A program made the position numbers and the translations under genes. A stretch of DNA of 64,000 bases from Lactiplantibacillus mudanjiangensis (GTDB taxonomy: Bacteria; Bacillota; Bacilli; Lactobacillales; Lactobacillaceae): assembly GCF_005405385.1 (NCBI RefSeq), contig NZ_BJDY01000001.1, forward strand, positions 102,411 through 166,410. The letters are read 5' to 3'. Under the pieces are notes generated by a model that saw only the letters and a list, made by a program, of their open reading frames with translations, was not told the origin of the DNA and did no database searches. Below are positions 55,002-63,207 of this stretch, piece after piece (position 1 is the stretch's first letter; the number at the start of each line of letters is the position of its first letter).

Positions 55002-55454
55002 CTAATCAGTTAATTGTGCTTTAATCGCATTTTGTAACTTCGTATAGGCGGTTTCGTCGTAGTTTTTGGTATTGTCTTTGAAGATCATCCGGAAATCATC
55101 CTTGTCACTGTAACGTGGAATTAAGTGGAAGTGTGAATGGAAGACCGATTGATAGGCGACGGCGCCATTATTGTTAACCACGTTCATCCCAATGATATTT
55201 TCATCAGAAGCTTTGATGGCTTGGGCAATTTTAGGAATCCGTGAGAAGACCAAACCAGCTAGGTCAGCGTCATAGGCAAATAAATCAGGCACGTGTGTCT
55301 TAGGAATGACTAACGTGTGACCAGGAGTGCCTTGCGAAATATCTAAGAATGCTTTGACCATGTCATCTTCGTAGACGGTGTAACTTGGAATATCACCTTT
55401 GATAATCTTACAAAAAATGCAATCATCGTCGAATTTTGGTTCAAAAGCTGTCAT
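55002..55454 (-). CDS. hit: HIT-family nucleotide hydrolase
   Basis: The 150-aa product has CIFCKIIKGDIPSYTVYEDD at the N-terminus (zinc-type Cys pair), HTLVIPKTHVPDL, and the histidine triad in QSVFHSHFHLIPRYS (about 101-115; HxHxH with the middle His as nucleophile). HIT proteins act on nucleoside phosphoramidates or AMP-linked compounds. AGAAAAGAAGG precedes the ATG. It diverges from ecsA with 146 bp between, as in Bacillus. Confidence 0.93.
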   Translation of the reverse strand: MTAFEPKFDDDCIFCKIIKGDIPSYTVYEDDMVKAFLDISQGTPGHTLVIPKTHVPDLFAYDADLAGLVFSRIPKIAQAIKASDENIIGMNVVNNNGAVAYQSVFHSHFHLIPRYSDKDDFRMIFKDNTKNYDETAYTKLQNAIKAQLTD

Positions 55455-55554
55455 AGGATAACCTTCTTTTCTAAAATTTAGTTCTATTATACACTACCCA
55501 ATTTAAAAATGAGGGCGCTTTACCAACTTGGCAACGGAAGGAACGCGGCGGCTA

Positions 55555-55563
55555 TGCTATAAT
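55555..55563 (+). promoter_or_regulatory. ecsA promoter, extended -10
   Basis: TGCTATAAT lies 37 bases ahead of the ecsA ATG. No good -35 hexamer is visible. Confidence 0.6.
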
Positions 55564-55600
55564 AATGGCATTCAGTTTAAAAAAGAAAGAGGTCAGATTT

Positions 55601-56338
55601 ATGGCATTAGCAGTTAGCCATTTAGTAGGTGGCTATTCCCAAATCCCCGTCTTAAAAGATATTAGTTTTCAAGTCGAACCCGGTGAGTTAGTCGGGTTGA
55701 TTGGGCTAAACGGGGCCGGTAAATCAACCACAATTAATCACATTATTGGGCTGTTAACCCCAATGAAGGGGGCGATCACCTTAAATGGGGTGACGTTGGC
55801 CAGTGATGCGCAACAATACAAACAACAATTGGCATATATTCCAGAAACACCGATCTTATATGAAGAATTAACGTTAAAAGAACATTTAGAAATGACGATG
55901 TTAGCATATGGTTTGGACCAAACCAAGGCTTGGGAACGAGCTAATAAATTATTGAAGACGTTCCGATTGGACAACAAATTAGATTGGTTTCCAGCAAACT
56001 TTTCTAAAGGGATGAAACAAAAGGTCATGATTGTTTGTGCTTTTTTGACCGATGCTAAGCTGTTCATTATTGATGAACCATTCTTGGGCCTTGATCCGTT
56101 GGCCGTCCATGATTTATTACACTTGATTGGTGAAGTCAAAGCTAACGGGGCATCAGTCTTGATGTCGACGCACGTGTTGGATACGGCTGAAAAATTCTGT
56201 GATCGCTTTGTCTTATTACATGATGGAACGATTCAAACGCAAGGTACTTTTGATGAAATTAAAGCGGCTTATCCAGATGCTGGGGAGTCGCTTAATGATA
56301 TTTACTTGTCTTTGACTGGGGTGACCCGCGATGAATGA
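55601..56338 (+). CDS. ecsA: ABC transporter ATP-binding protein EcsA
   Basis: The 245-aa ATPase has Walker A GLNGAGKSTTINH (about 37-49), the Q-loop region YIPETPILYEELT, signature FSKGMKQKVMIV (about 137) and Walker B LFIIDEPFLGLDP (about 155). An H-loop follows in MSTHVLDTAEKF. In Bacillus EcsAB supports protein secretion and clears peptides for membrane protease function. The start is ATG 55601, after AGAGGT. It overlaps ecsB by eight bases. Confidence 0.93.
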   Translation: MALAVSHLVGGYSQIPVLKDISFQVEPGELVGLIGLNGAGKSTTINHIIGLLTPMKGAITLNGVTLASDAQQYKQQLAYIPETPILYEELTLKEHLEMTMLAYGLDQTKAWERANKLLKTFRLDNKLDWFPANFSKGMKQKVMIVCAFLTDAKLFIIDEPFLGLDPLAVHDLLHLIGEVKANGASVLMSTHVLDTAEKFCDRFVLLHDGTIQTQGTFDEIKAAYPDAGESLNDIYLSLTGVTRDE

Positions 56339-57536
56339 GTTGTACCAACAACGTTTACAACGTCATTTGCGGCAAATGTTGCATTATTTGCGACTGGTCT
56401 TTAATGATCATTTTGTCATTGCGCTGATGTTTTTTGTCGGTGGCTTAGGCTTGGCCTATTCTAGCTGGCTGAAAACGGTCACGACCCATGACACGTGGAT
56501 TATCGTCGTGGTTGGGGTGGCATTGTGGCTTGGCTTGCGTGTGAGTCGAATTGCAACGTTGTTAGAGTCGGCGGATACAGTCTTTTTATTACCGCGTGAA
56601 CATGATCTGCACACCTATTTCCAGCGGGCTTGGCGTTACAGTTGGTTATTGGCGATACCGGTTCAGATAATTTGGGTCGGCTTAGTGTCACCGCTGTTAA
56701 TGTTAGTCGATCAATTCAGCGGGCTGAGTTTATTGGCATTGTTGATCACACAACTGGCGTTAAAAGATAGTGACTTAACGTTACGAGTGACAAAATTATA
56801 TCGGTTATCACCGCAACAACACCGGACGGCCGCTAGCGTGAATTTAATTGGTGCCGCCGTAATCATGGCTTTAGCTTTAGCAGTTAATCCATGGTTAGGC
56901 GCCGTGTTGGCGTTGGCCTTAGCTGGTGGGCAACGTTGGTGGCATGGCCAAATTTGGACACATACCGTCGTTGCTTGGAAAGCCAATGTGGCGAGTGAAG
57001 CCAATCGAATGCTGGGGATTTATCGTTTCTTTAATCTATTTACCGATGTGCCATTGGTGCAAGGCAATGTTAAACGGCGGAAATATCTCGATGGCTTGTT
57101 ACGATTGATGCCAGCTGATCGCGCACATGCTTTTGGTTATTTATTTACCCGCGGAATGTTGCGCGGCACTGAATTCAGTGGCTTGGTAGCACGATTAACG
57201 ATTATTGGTGCTGTTTTACTGTATTTTGTCGGTCATGGTTGGTTAGCAATTGCCTTAGATGTCATTTTTATCTACTTAATCGGGTTCCAACTGTTGCCGT
57301 TTTATAAGCGATACGATAATATAGTTTTTACGCACATTTATCCGTTGGCCGCACCGCTCAAGTTGAAGAACTTTCAGCGGCTGTTAACGTTGATTTTGGG
57401 AACGACCGGCGTGATCTTTTTGATTGCTTTCTGGTTAACTAACGCTTCGTTAGCCCAAGTCGGGTTATTACTGGTTATTAACGTGATTGAAATCTATCTC
57501 TTAGTTGCTTGGTACGCTAAGCTTCGACTGGGATAA
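56331..57536 (+). CDS. ecsB: ABC transporter permease EcsB
   Basis: The 401-aa product has about eight to ten spans, starting NELYQQRLQRHLRQMLHYLR and with DTVFLLPREHDLHTYF in the first large loop, both typical of EcsB. It is the membrane partner of EcsA. No EcsC follows. The 130 bp after it are AT-rich and hold a probable promoter for the phosphotransferase gene but no clear terminator. Confidence 0.92.
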   Translation: MNELYQQRLQRHLRQMLHYLRLVFNDHFVIALMFFVGGLGLAYSSWLKTVTTHDTWIIVVVGVALWLGLRVSRIATLLESADTVFLLPREHDLHTYFQRAWRYSWLLAIPVQIIWVGLVSPLLMLVDQFSGLSLLALLITQLALKDSDLTLRVTKLYRLSPQQHRTAASVNLIGAAVIMALALAVNPWLGAVLALALAGGQRWWHGQIWTHTVVAWKANVASEANRMLGIYRFFNLFTDVPLVQGNVKRRKYLDGLLRLMPADRAHAFGYLFTRGMLRGTEFSGLVARLTIIGAVLLYFVGHGWLAIALDVIFIYLIGFQLLPFYKRYDNIVFTHIYPLAAPLKLKNFQRLLTLILGTTGVIFLIAFWLTNASLAQVGLLLVINVIEIYLLVAWYAKLRLG

Positions 57537-57668
57537 AACCTATGTGGCCCAACGGTTAAAAAGGACTTGACGGGATCGCTTTTGGTCTTTAAAATGTGAT
57601 TGTTAAGTCAATTAAAGTTAGTAAAAGTTAAGCCAATAACATGATTAATTTTGAGAGGAGTGGGGCTG

Positions 57669-58454
57669 ATGGATTTCGAACTTGATGACGGCTGGCACGT
57701 CTATCCGATTACGGGTAATACTGATAAAGCTTTCATGGGCAAAAAAAATCAACAGCGCTTGTTTTTAAAACGAAACGCCTCGCCGTTCCTAGCGGCGCTC
57801 TCGATGGAAGAAATTACCCCGCGGCTGATCTGGACAAAACGAATATCGAGCGGTGATACCTTAACTGCTCAAGAATGGCTAAATGGTCAAACTTTAACGA
57901 AGCAACAAATGCGCTCGCCTGAGGTCGCGCATTTATTGGCACGTGTGCACAATTCCAAGTTGCTTCATCGAATGTTAACTAAGGTCGGCGGTCAAACTGT
58001 CCGGCCCCATGAATTTATTCGTCAATATCTCAGTGAACTACCGGATGATTTGCGACACCATCCGTTAATGGCGCGGGTTTTAACTGAATTACAAGGCACG
58101 ATGCCAACATTACCAACAACCGACTATCGCGTTTGTCATGGTGATTTAAACCATAAAAACTGGTTGTTATCCGACCATCAACAATTGTATTTGGTGGATT
58201 GGGATTCGGCGCGATTTGCTGATCCAGCGTCTGATATTAGCATGTTGCTATGCGAGTATGTGCCATTAAATGACTGGCAAGCTTGGTTTAGCGAATATGG
58301 TGAAACGATGACGGCTGACATGCAACAACGGGTTGTCTGGTATGCCAAAGTGAATTTATTACTGAATATCAAAGATAACTATTACCGTAGTCAATATCAT
58401 AATATGAATCATGAAATTATTTTCTTGGAAGAGTTGAGTCAGTATCAGCTCTAA
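57669..58454 (+). CDS. Aminoglycoside/choline phosphotransferase-like kinase (YtmP type)
   Basis: The 261-aa product has an APH/choline kinase fold. The N-lobe shows RLFLKRNASPFLAALS, with the ATP Lys in it. The catalytic loop is YRVCHGDLNHKNWLL (about 151-165), and the metal-binding Asp is in LYLVDWDSARFADPASD. Gene order before trmB is conserved in Firmicutes. The natural substrate is unknown; a sugar or choline-like compound is likelier than a drug. The start is ATG 57669, eight bases after AGAGGAG. Confidence 0.87.
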   Translation: MDFELDDGWHVYPITGNTDKAFMGKKNQQRLFLKRNASPFLAALSMEEITPRLIWTKRISSGDTLTAQEWLNGQTLTKQQMRSPEVAHLLARVHNSKLLHRMLTKVGGQTVRPHEFIRQYLSELPDDLRHHPLMARVLTELQGTMPTLPTTDYRVCHGDLNHKNWLLSDHQQLYLVDWDSARFADPASDISMLLCEYVPLNDWQAWFSEYGETMTADMQQRVVWYAKVNLLLNIKDNYYRSQYHNMNHEIIFLEELSQYQL

Positions 58455-58461
58455 GAAAAGA

Positions 58462-58571
58462 GTGGTACAAAAAGCGGGTTGCTGTTGAGCATAGCCTAAA
58501 GAATTGAATGATTGGGTCTTTCAATCGTTTAGTTCTTGTAGCTAAGCGGAGACAGTAGCTTTTTGTACCAC
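58462..58571. other. 110-base long inverted repeat, candidate structured RNA
   Basis: GTGGTACAAAAAGC (58462-58475) and GCTTTTTGTACCAC (58558-58571) are perfect 14-base complements. Between them CTAAA/TTTAG and GATTG/CAATC form inner stems, with a GCTGTT/GACAGTAGC region partly pairing in the middle. There is no T-run after the outer arm, so it is not a plain terminator. It lies in the 224-bp gap between the phosphotransferase gene and trmB. It could be a small RNA or a leader element. Confidence 0.5.
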
Positions 58572-58598
58572 GTTTCGACAATAAAAATAGATGATGAT

Positions 58599-58638
58599 GC
58601 AGGCAGCGTCTAGGAGAATGATCCTGGACGCTGTTTGC
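58599..58638 (+). terminator. Hairpin ahead of trmB
   Basis: GCAGGCAGCGTCTAGGA pairs with TCCTGGACGCTGTTTGC around GAATGA. The T-run is weak (TTTGCTT), so it may be an inefficient terminator or part of the structured leader. Confidence 0.5.
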
Positions 58639-58678
58639 TTGAAGAAACGTTTTAAACGAAGAGGAGTTAATCAAACTT

Positions 58679-59326
58679 ATGCGTGTACGAAACAAACCAT
58701 GGGCACCTAAGCTCATCAATGAACATCCAGAGCTCATTACAGAAACTCCCGCGGATTATCGCGGTAAGTGGCAGAGTCGCTTTGAAAAGGCCCAACCACT
58801 TCAGATTGAAGTCGGAAGTGGTAAGGGGCAATTCATTATTGAAATGGCCAAGCGTCATCCTGAAATCAACTATATCGCCATTGAAATTCAAACATCTGTC
58901 ATCGCCGTGATTTTACGGAAATTAGTTGAAGAACCCTTACCAAACTTGCAATTAGCACACGCTGATGGTGAAGCGGTGACGGCGTTCTTTGAACCTAACG
59001 AAATTGATCGACTTTACTTAAACTTCTCTGATCCATGGCCTAAGAGTCGCCATGAAAAGCGTCGTTTGACGTATAAGTCATTCTTGGCTGGTTATGAAGA
59101 AGTCTTAAAGTCAAACGGCCAAATCGAATTTAAGACCGATAATCGGGGCTTATTCGAATTTTCATTAACGAGTATGAATAACTACGGCATGACCTTTGAA
59201 CAAGTCTGGTTGGACTTACACGCGGTTGTAACGCCAGAAGAGAACGTTGAGACTGAATACGAACAAAAATTCAGCCAATTTGGGCCTATTTATAAAATTA
59301 TTGCTACGTTTAAAACTAAAGAGTAG
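58679..59326 (+). CDS. trmB: tRNA (guanine-N7-)-methyltransferase TrmB
   Basis: The 215-aa product methylates G46 in the tRNA variable loop using S-adenosylmethionine. It has RVRNKPWAPKLINEHPE at the N-terminus, the SAM-binding EVGSGKGQFIIEMA (about 44-57), IEIQTSVIAVILRK, and the family signature LNFSDPWPKSRHEKRRLTY (about 117-135). GGAG lies a longish 12 bases before the ATG. A terminator follows, then a MITE-like element. Confidence 0.96.
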   Translation: MRVRNKPWAPKLINEHPELITETPADYRGKWQSRFEKAQPLQIEVGSGKGQFIIEMAKRHPEINYIAIEIQTSVIAVILRKLVEEPLPNLQLAHADGEAVTAFFEPNEIDRLYLNFSDPWPKSRHEKRRLTYKSFLAGYEEVLKSNGQIEFKTDNRGLFEFSLTSMNNYGMTFEQVWLDLHAVVTPEENVETEYEQKFSQFGPIYKIIATFKTKE

Positions 59327-59333
59327 CTTATTG

Positions 59334-59372
59334 AATGACTGATTGGGTTTTAACCCAGTTGGTCATTTTTTT
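59334..59372 (+). terminator. trmB terminator
   Basis: AATGACTGATTGGGTT pairs with AACCCAGTTGGTCATT and is followed by seven T. Confidence 0.92.
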
Positions 59373-59373
59373 G

Positions 59374-59380
59374 TAAATGA
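59374..59380 (+). repeat. Target site duplication, left
   Basis: TAAATGA directly precedes the left terminal repeat and recurs at 59925-59931. Confidence 0.8.
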
Positions 59381-59924
59381 CTAAAGGTTGAAAGTTAAGT
59401 ATGACGGTAAAAGCTTTACTATAATTGACTTAGGTTATGCTAAATTGATCACCTACGCCAGCCAGCGATTCTGCCAGCTGTGAGGACCGGCTCCAGCCAC
59501 AGTGCGAGCTTCCACCTCGCTTTTAAGCTTAGTCCAAACCGCTAGTCTCAAAAGTCGTCCACAGCGTAAGCCCGGGAAAGTCACCCGGACTAACGCTGTT
59601 TTCACGGCCGGCGCCATCACTGACTGGCTCCGGTTAGATTACGGATATTAATTAGCTAGTAATCACTATTCTAGCCGAGAGTGAGCTCACATTGAGCCCA
59701 GCCGTGGGAGACTCTTAGCGATTTATCGCTTAGAGCCTGGCGCTTTTGAAACGCGGTTTTGGCGGTTCAAAACGACGGTTCAGACCGCTTTTTGGCTGAG
59801 CCGGTCCGCCCACAGCGTTCCGGCTCAATGTGGGCGAACGGTAGGTGGCAAGTATAACTAGTTTTGATCGATGAATGCTTATCATATCAATGATTATTGC
59901 TAAAAAATAGCTTTCAATCTTTTG
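59381..59924 (+). mobile_element. Complete MITE-like element, 544 bp
   Basis: The left end CTAAAGGTTGAAAGTTA (59381-59397) is identical to that of the copy at 36678. The right end TAGCTTTCAATCTTTTG (59908-59924) pairs with it at 14 of 17 positions. TAAATGA flanks both ends. Core blocks run from about 59449 to 59853 with the same hairpins as the first copy. The right arm (GATCGATGAATGCTTATCAT onward) also matches that copy. No coding potential; it fills most of the 687-bp gap between trmB and the sensor kinase. Confidence 0.85.
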
Positions 59925-59931
59925 TAAATGA
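59925..59931 (+). repeat. Target site duplication, right
   Basis: TAAATGA directly follows the right terminal repeat, identical to 59374-59380. Confidence 0.8.
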
Positions 59932-60013
59932 TGAAAAAACGGATGAATTTGATGAAAGCCCCACAAGGTGATGTTTTTCCGGTATGCTGTAAGTAAATCG
60001 AAGGGGTGATCAC

Positions 60014-61276
60014 ATGTTGTTTGTCTTATTTCAAGTTGTCCTAGTAGTGAAAAACATTAAAATTTGTTGGCCACAATTTCGGTTTGCCCATTGGTGGACG
60101 GAGTGGGGTGCGATTATCATCTTAACGGTGATCCAACAATGGGTGGCGCCACTGTGCGGACATTGGATGTGGTTACCAGCGATGCTAAGTTTGATTGTCG
60201 TGGTTACGTGGGTGACGCGCGCTTGGCGGACGGCTGTGGTGATGTCGATTGAGAGTATGTTGTTGTTATGTATTGTGTTGGAGCTAACCATGTTGGTGTC
60301 TCCACATTGGTCGTATATGATGGCAATTCCGGTAACATTTTTTGGGTTTGGCCTAGTTGGCTTGGGACTAGTTTACGTGATTAATCGCTGGTTGCCGACA
60401 TCGACAATGGCGCCTAATAACTTGGTTGTGGGCCTAGTGAGCTTGGCTTACGTCATTGTCGTTGCCTATCTCCAGTTAATCAATGAAACGCCAAAAGCAA
60501 CGGAAGTTTGGCTAGCATTGGGTTTAACTGTCTTATTGATCGTGGCACTATTGGGATTGCAAAAGACCCGTGAACACCTGCTGAATCAAACGATGCGAGT
60601 TCAGCAACAGCGAGCCCTACTAACCAGTAATTTACGCTATACTCAAGCCGTAGAACATCATTACGATGAGTTACGTCGGTTTCGACATGATTATCAAAAT
60701 GTGATGTTGTCACTTGATGGCTATATCAAAACCGATGATTTTGTGGGTTTGAAGCAGTATTATCAAACGGCATTAATGCCAAAACAAGCCCAATTAACGG
60801 CCACTAAATATCAATTAGAGGATTTGGCCCGGATTGAGTCTAAAGCCATTAAAAGTATTTTATTCAATAAATTAAATGATGCTCAGCAACAAGACATACA
60901 AGTGCAATTAGAAGTTGCTACACCAATTACCAGGTTTGTCATGCCAACTGTTGATTTGGTGATTGCTTTAGGTATTCTGTTGGATAATGCAATTGAAGCG
61001 ACACAAACGCAGTCAGCGGGCTGGGTACATGTCGCCGTTATTGAGTCGCCAACGAGCCAAGTTATTTTAGTGAAGAATAGCCTTGAAACTGAGTTGCCGC
61101 CGTTATGGCAATTAGAACAGGCGGGTTACTCGACTAAAGGAACCGATCGTGGCTTAGGATTAACGAACTTAAAAACAATAGTTGATCAATATGCGACTGT
61201 CAGCTTGACCACTGATGTGACGGCAGCAACGTTTAGTCAACAACTGATTTTGAAATGGGATGAGTCACATGATTGA
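60014..61276 (+). CDS. Agr-type (HPK10) sensor histidine kinase
   Basis: The 420-aa product has five or six N-terminal spans (about 1-190). A dimerisation region with the HPK10 phospho-His motif ELRRFRHDYQNVMLSLDG (about 217-234) follows. A GHKL ATPase then shows ALGILLDNAIEATQT and TKGTDRGLGLTNLKTIV. The layout matches AgrC/LamC-type receptors that sense autoinducing peptides. No agrB- or agrD-like gene lies beside it, so it is an orphan or senses a peptide made elsewhere. AAGGGGTGA precedes the ATG. Confidence 0.88.
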   Translation: MLFVLFQVVLVVKNIKICWPQFRFAHWWTEWGAIIILTVIQQWVAPLCGHWMWLPAMLSLIVVVTWVTRAWRTAVVMSIESMLLLCIVLELTMLVSPHWSYMMAIPVTFFGFGLVGLGLVYVINRWLPTSTMAPNNLVVGLVSLAYVIVVAYLQLINETPKATEVWLALGLTVLLIVALLGLQKTREHLLNQTMRVQQQRALLTSNLRYTQAVEHHYDELRRFRHDYQNVMLSLDGYIKTDDFVGLKQYYQTALMPKQAQLTATKYQLEDLARIESKAIKSILFNKLNDAQQQDIQVQLEVATPITRFVMPTVDLVIALGILLDNAIEATQTQSAGWVHVAVIESPTSQVILVKNSLETELPPLWQLEQAGYSTKGTDRGLGLTNLKTIVDQYATVSLTTDVTAATFSQQLILKWDESHD

Positions 61277-62024
61277 TATTTATTTATGCGAAGACGAGCC
61301 ACAACAATTGGCGAATTTGAATCAGATGATTACTAATTACGTGATGATTGAGCAGTTAGACATGCAAGTTGTCAAAGCATCGACGACACCGGAACCTTTG
61401 TTGCAACTACCAGCTGATCATCATTATCGATTGTATTTTTTAGATATTGAGCTGCGTGCAACCATGACCGGAATTGAATTGGCGCAACATATTCGGCAAG
61501 CCGATGCTGACTGTAAGATCGTGTTTGTCACCACGCATGCAGAACTGGCGCTAGAAACGTTACGTTATCAGGTTGAACCGTTGGCATTTATTTTGAAAGA
61601 TGGTGCCGATTCAATCCAAACGCAAGTTATTGCTGCATTAAAACTGGCTCAACAACGTTGGCAACAAGCACAGCCGAGTCATGATGATTATTTGACGTTT
61701 AAAACGGGCGATCAAGTGCGATTCGTCCGAGTAACTGAAATTCTGTATTTTGAAACTGCCGTGGCGTCACACAAATTAGTGGTTCATTTGGCTAACAGTC
61801 ATTTTGAAATTTATCAAACGATTAAACAGGCTATGAGTCAGTCGACCACTTTTTATCGTTGCCATCAATCAATCGTGGTTAATTGGCAACAAGTCCGTGC
61901 CGTTGATCAGCGGCAACAGTTAGTGACACTAGCGACTGGTGAGCAGGTGCCATGTTCATTAATGGGTGGTCGTGGTTTAGTCAAAAAATTACAGCAAGCC
62001 GCAAAAAAACGAGCCGACTTTTAA
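61260..62024 (+). CDS. Agr-type response regulator with LytTR domain
   Basis: The 254-aa product has a receiver (1-125) with IYLCEDEPQQLANL and the phosphoacceptor in YRLYFLDIELRATMTGIEL (Asp near 63), plus FILKDG for the conserved Lys. A LytTR DNA-binding domain (about 140-245) contains VRFVRVTEILYFETA and FYRCHQSIVVNWQQVRAVD. It overlaps the sensor gene by 17 bases. ATG 61260 and ATG 61269 are both possible starts. Targets are unknown; no LytTR-type direct repeat was evident in the region just upstream of the kinase. Confidence 0.88.
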   Translation: MSHMIDIYLCEDEPQQLANLNQMITNYVMIEQLDMQVVKASTTPEPLLQLPADHHYRLYFLDIELRATMTGIELAQHIRQADADCKIVFVTTHAELALETLRYQVEPLAFILKDGADSIQTQVIAALKLAQQRWQQAQPSHDDYLTFKTGDQVRFVRVTEILYFETAVASHKLVVHLANSHFEIYQTIKQAMSQSTTFYRCHQSIVVNWQQVRAVDQRQQLVTLATGEQVPCSLMGGRGLVKKLQQAAKKRADF

Positions 62025-62041
62025 AAAGTCAGCTCGTTTTT
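62003..62041. terminator. Bidirectional terminator
   Basis: AAAAACGAGC and GCTCGTTTTT enclose GACTT/AAGTC. It is shared by the response regulator and the convergent PepSY-like gene. Confidence 0.9.
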
Positions 62042-62044
62042 AAA

Positions 62045-62368
62045 TTAAAGGCGATAAATATCTAAAATACTACCGGTATTCGCATCGGCCAAGAACTCGT
62101 ATTGAACGAGTTGACCATCTTCATAGCGGGTGATCCCGCCATAGTAAACATCGGTACGTAATGCAAATTTTTGTAAGGGGGCTTTTTTCATTTCAATCCA
62201 AGAACCTTCGATCGGGGCTTCCTTTAAAAAGGCCCGTTTAACTTGATTTAAGATTTGGTTGGGAGTTGGTCGGCGCAACCGCTTTAGTAGGCCGCCAATG
62301 GAAAAACCACCTGCGACGCCAGCCATGCCAACTGCCAATAAACCGCCATATTGAATTTGTCTGTGCAT
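62045..62368 (-). CDS. Small membrane-associated protein with PepSY-like C-terminus
   Basis: The 107-aa product has one N-terminal hydrophobic segment (GGLLAVGMAGVAGGFSIGGLL, residues 7-27). A positive cluster (KRLRRP) and a domain of about 70 residues follow, ending YGGITRYEDGQLVQYEFLAD and ANTGSILDIYRL. That ending resembles the PepSY beta-strand pattern. Function unknown. The start is ATG 62368, after AAAGGAG. Single gene, divergent from ytpR. Confidence 0.7.
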   Translation of the reverse strand: MHRQIQYGGLLAVGMAGVAGGFSIGGLLKRLRRPTPNQILNQVKRAFLKEAPIEGSWIEMKKAPLQKFALRTDVYYGGITRYEDGQLVQYEFLADANTGSILDIYRL

Positions 62369-62532
62369 ATTGCGGACTCCTTTCGACCAACGCAAGTGTC
62401 ATTTTTTATTTAAATTTAGTATACCAATGATTGACGAGATAGCAAAGAAAAGTCATAATTAATCAGGTCGATTCACTTGAAATAAGTTATAATGAAATAT
62501 TGAATGCATAAGTATCAGTAAAGGGGATTCCA

Positions 62533-63174
62533 ATGTTAATTACAAGCTATAATCCAACCCAATTAGGTGACACCTTAATCGCCATCTTACGGCCCGATGT
62601 TGCCGATCAAACCGTTGAAAGCCATGCTAACGTGACCCGGATCAGCGATGCTGAAACCGGTAAGACGTTAGGCTACAACTTCTTTGAAGTTTCCAAAACT
62701 TTAGGTCAATTAGACGTTAACGGTCAAGTTCATTTAACGGCTGACCAAGTTGACCAATTAAATACGTTATTAAAAGCCAATGATTTTGAACCAGATTTAG
62801 AGTTTGATGCCACACCAAAATTTGTCGTGGGTCATGTGGATTCAGCTGAAGCTCATCCCAAGTCTGATCATCTTCAAATTACCAAAACCGATGTTGGCGA
62901 AGACCAACCCTTACAAATCGTGAGTGGCTCACCTAACATGCAAGCTGACATTTTAGTGGTTGTCGCTAAAGTCGGCGCGATGATGCCTGATGGGTTAATT
63001 ATTTGGCCAGGCGAACTTCGCGGCGTTGAAAGTGATGGCATGATTGTTTCTGGTCGTGAATTACAGTTACCAAATGCGCCACAAAAACCAGGCGCGTTAA
63101 TTTTGCCAGCTGATTATCAACCAGTCGGCGAACCGTTTGATTTTGAACGGGCCCAAACGTTATTTACTGCGTAA
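62533..63174 (+). CDS. ytpR: YtpR-type tRNA-binding domain protein
   Basis: The 213-aa product has an N-terminal DUF4479-like part (1-90; MLITSYNPTQLGDTLI). A C-terminal OB-fold tRNA-binding domain (about 95-205) shows FVVGHVDSAEAHPKSDHLQI, QIVSGSPNMQADILVVVAKV and GELRGVESDGMIVSGRELQL, as in the EMAP/PheT N-terminal domain. The role of YtpR is unproven; a tRNA or RNA chaperone function is assumed from the fold. It is followed 33 bases later by the DNA translocase gene, the usual Firmicutes order. Confidence 0.92.
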   Translation: MLITSYNPTQLGDTLIAILRPDVADQTVESHANVTRISDAETGKTLGYNFFEVSKTLGQLDVNGQVHLTADQVDQLNTLLKANDFEPDLEFDATPKFVVGHVDSAEAHPKSDHLQITKTDVGEDQPLQIVSGSPNMQADILVVVAKVGAMMPDGLIIWPGELRGVESDGMIVSGRELQLPNAPQKPGALILPADYQPVGEPFDFERAQTLFTA

Positions 63175-63207
63175 GACGCGTTAACACTATAACTAGGATG
63201 ATTGAAA

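Noticed and set aside
58462..58571. Insertion of another MITE between the phosphotransferase gene and trmB
   Set aside because: The 14-bp arms have no flanking direct repeat and no second copy was seen in the window, so a structured RNA is preferred.
59730..59966. 78-codon minus-strand frame inside the repeat element
   Set aside because: It runs over the hairpins and the right terminal repeat, has no ribosome site and is not kept in the other copies.
59932..60013. An AgrD-like peptide gene ahead of the orphan kinase
   Set aside because: The stretch between the element and the kinase start is too short and has no ATG frame with a Cys-containing core.
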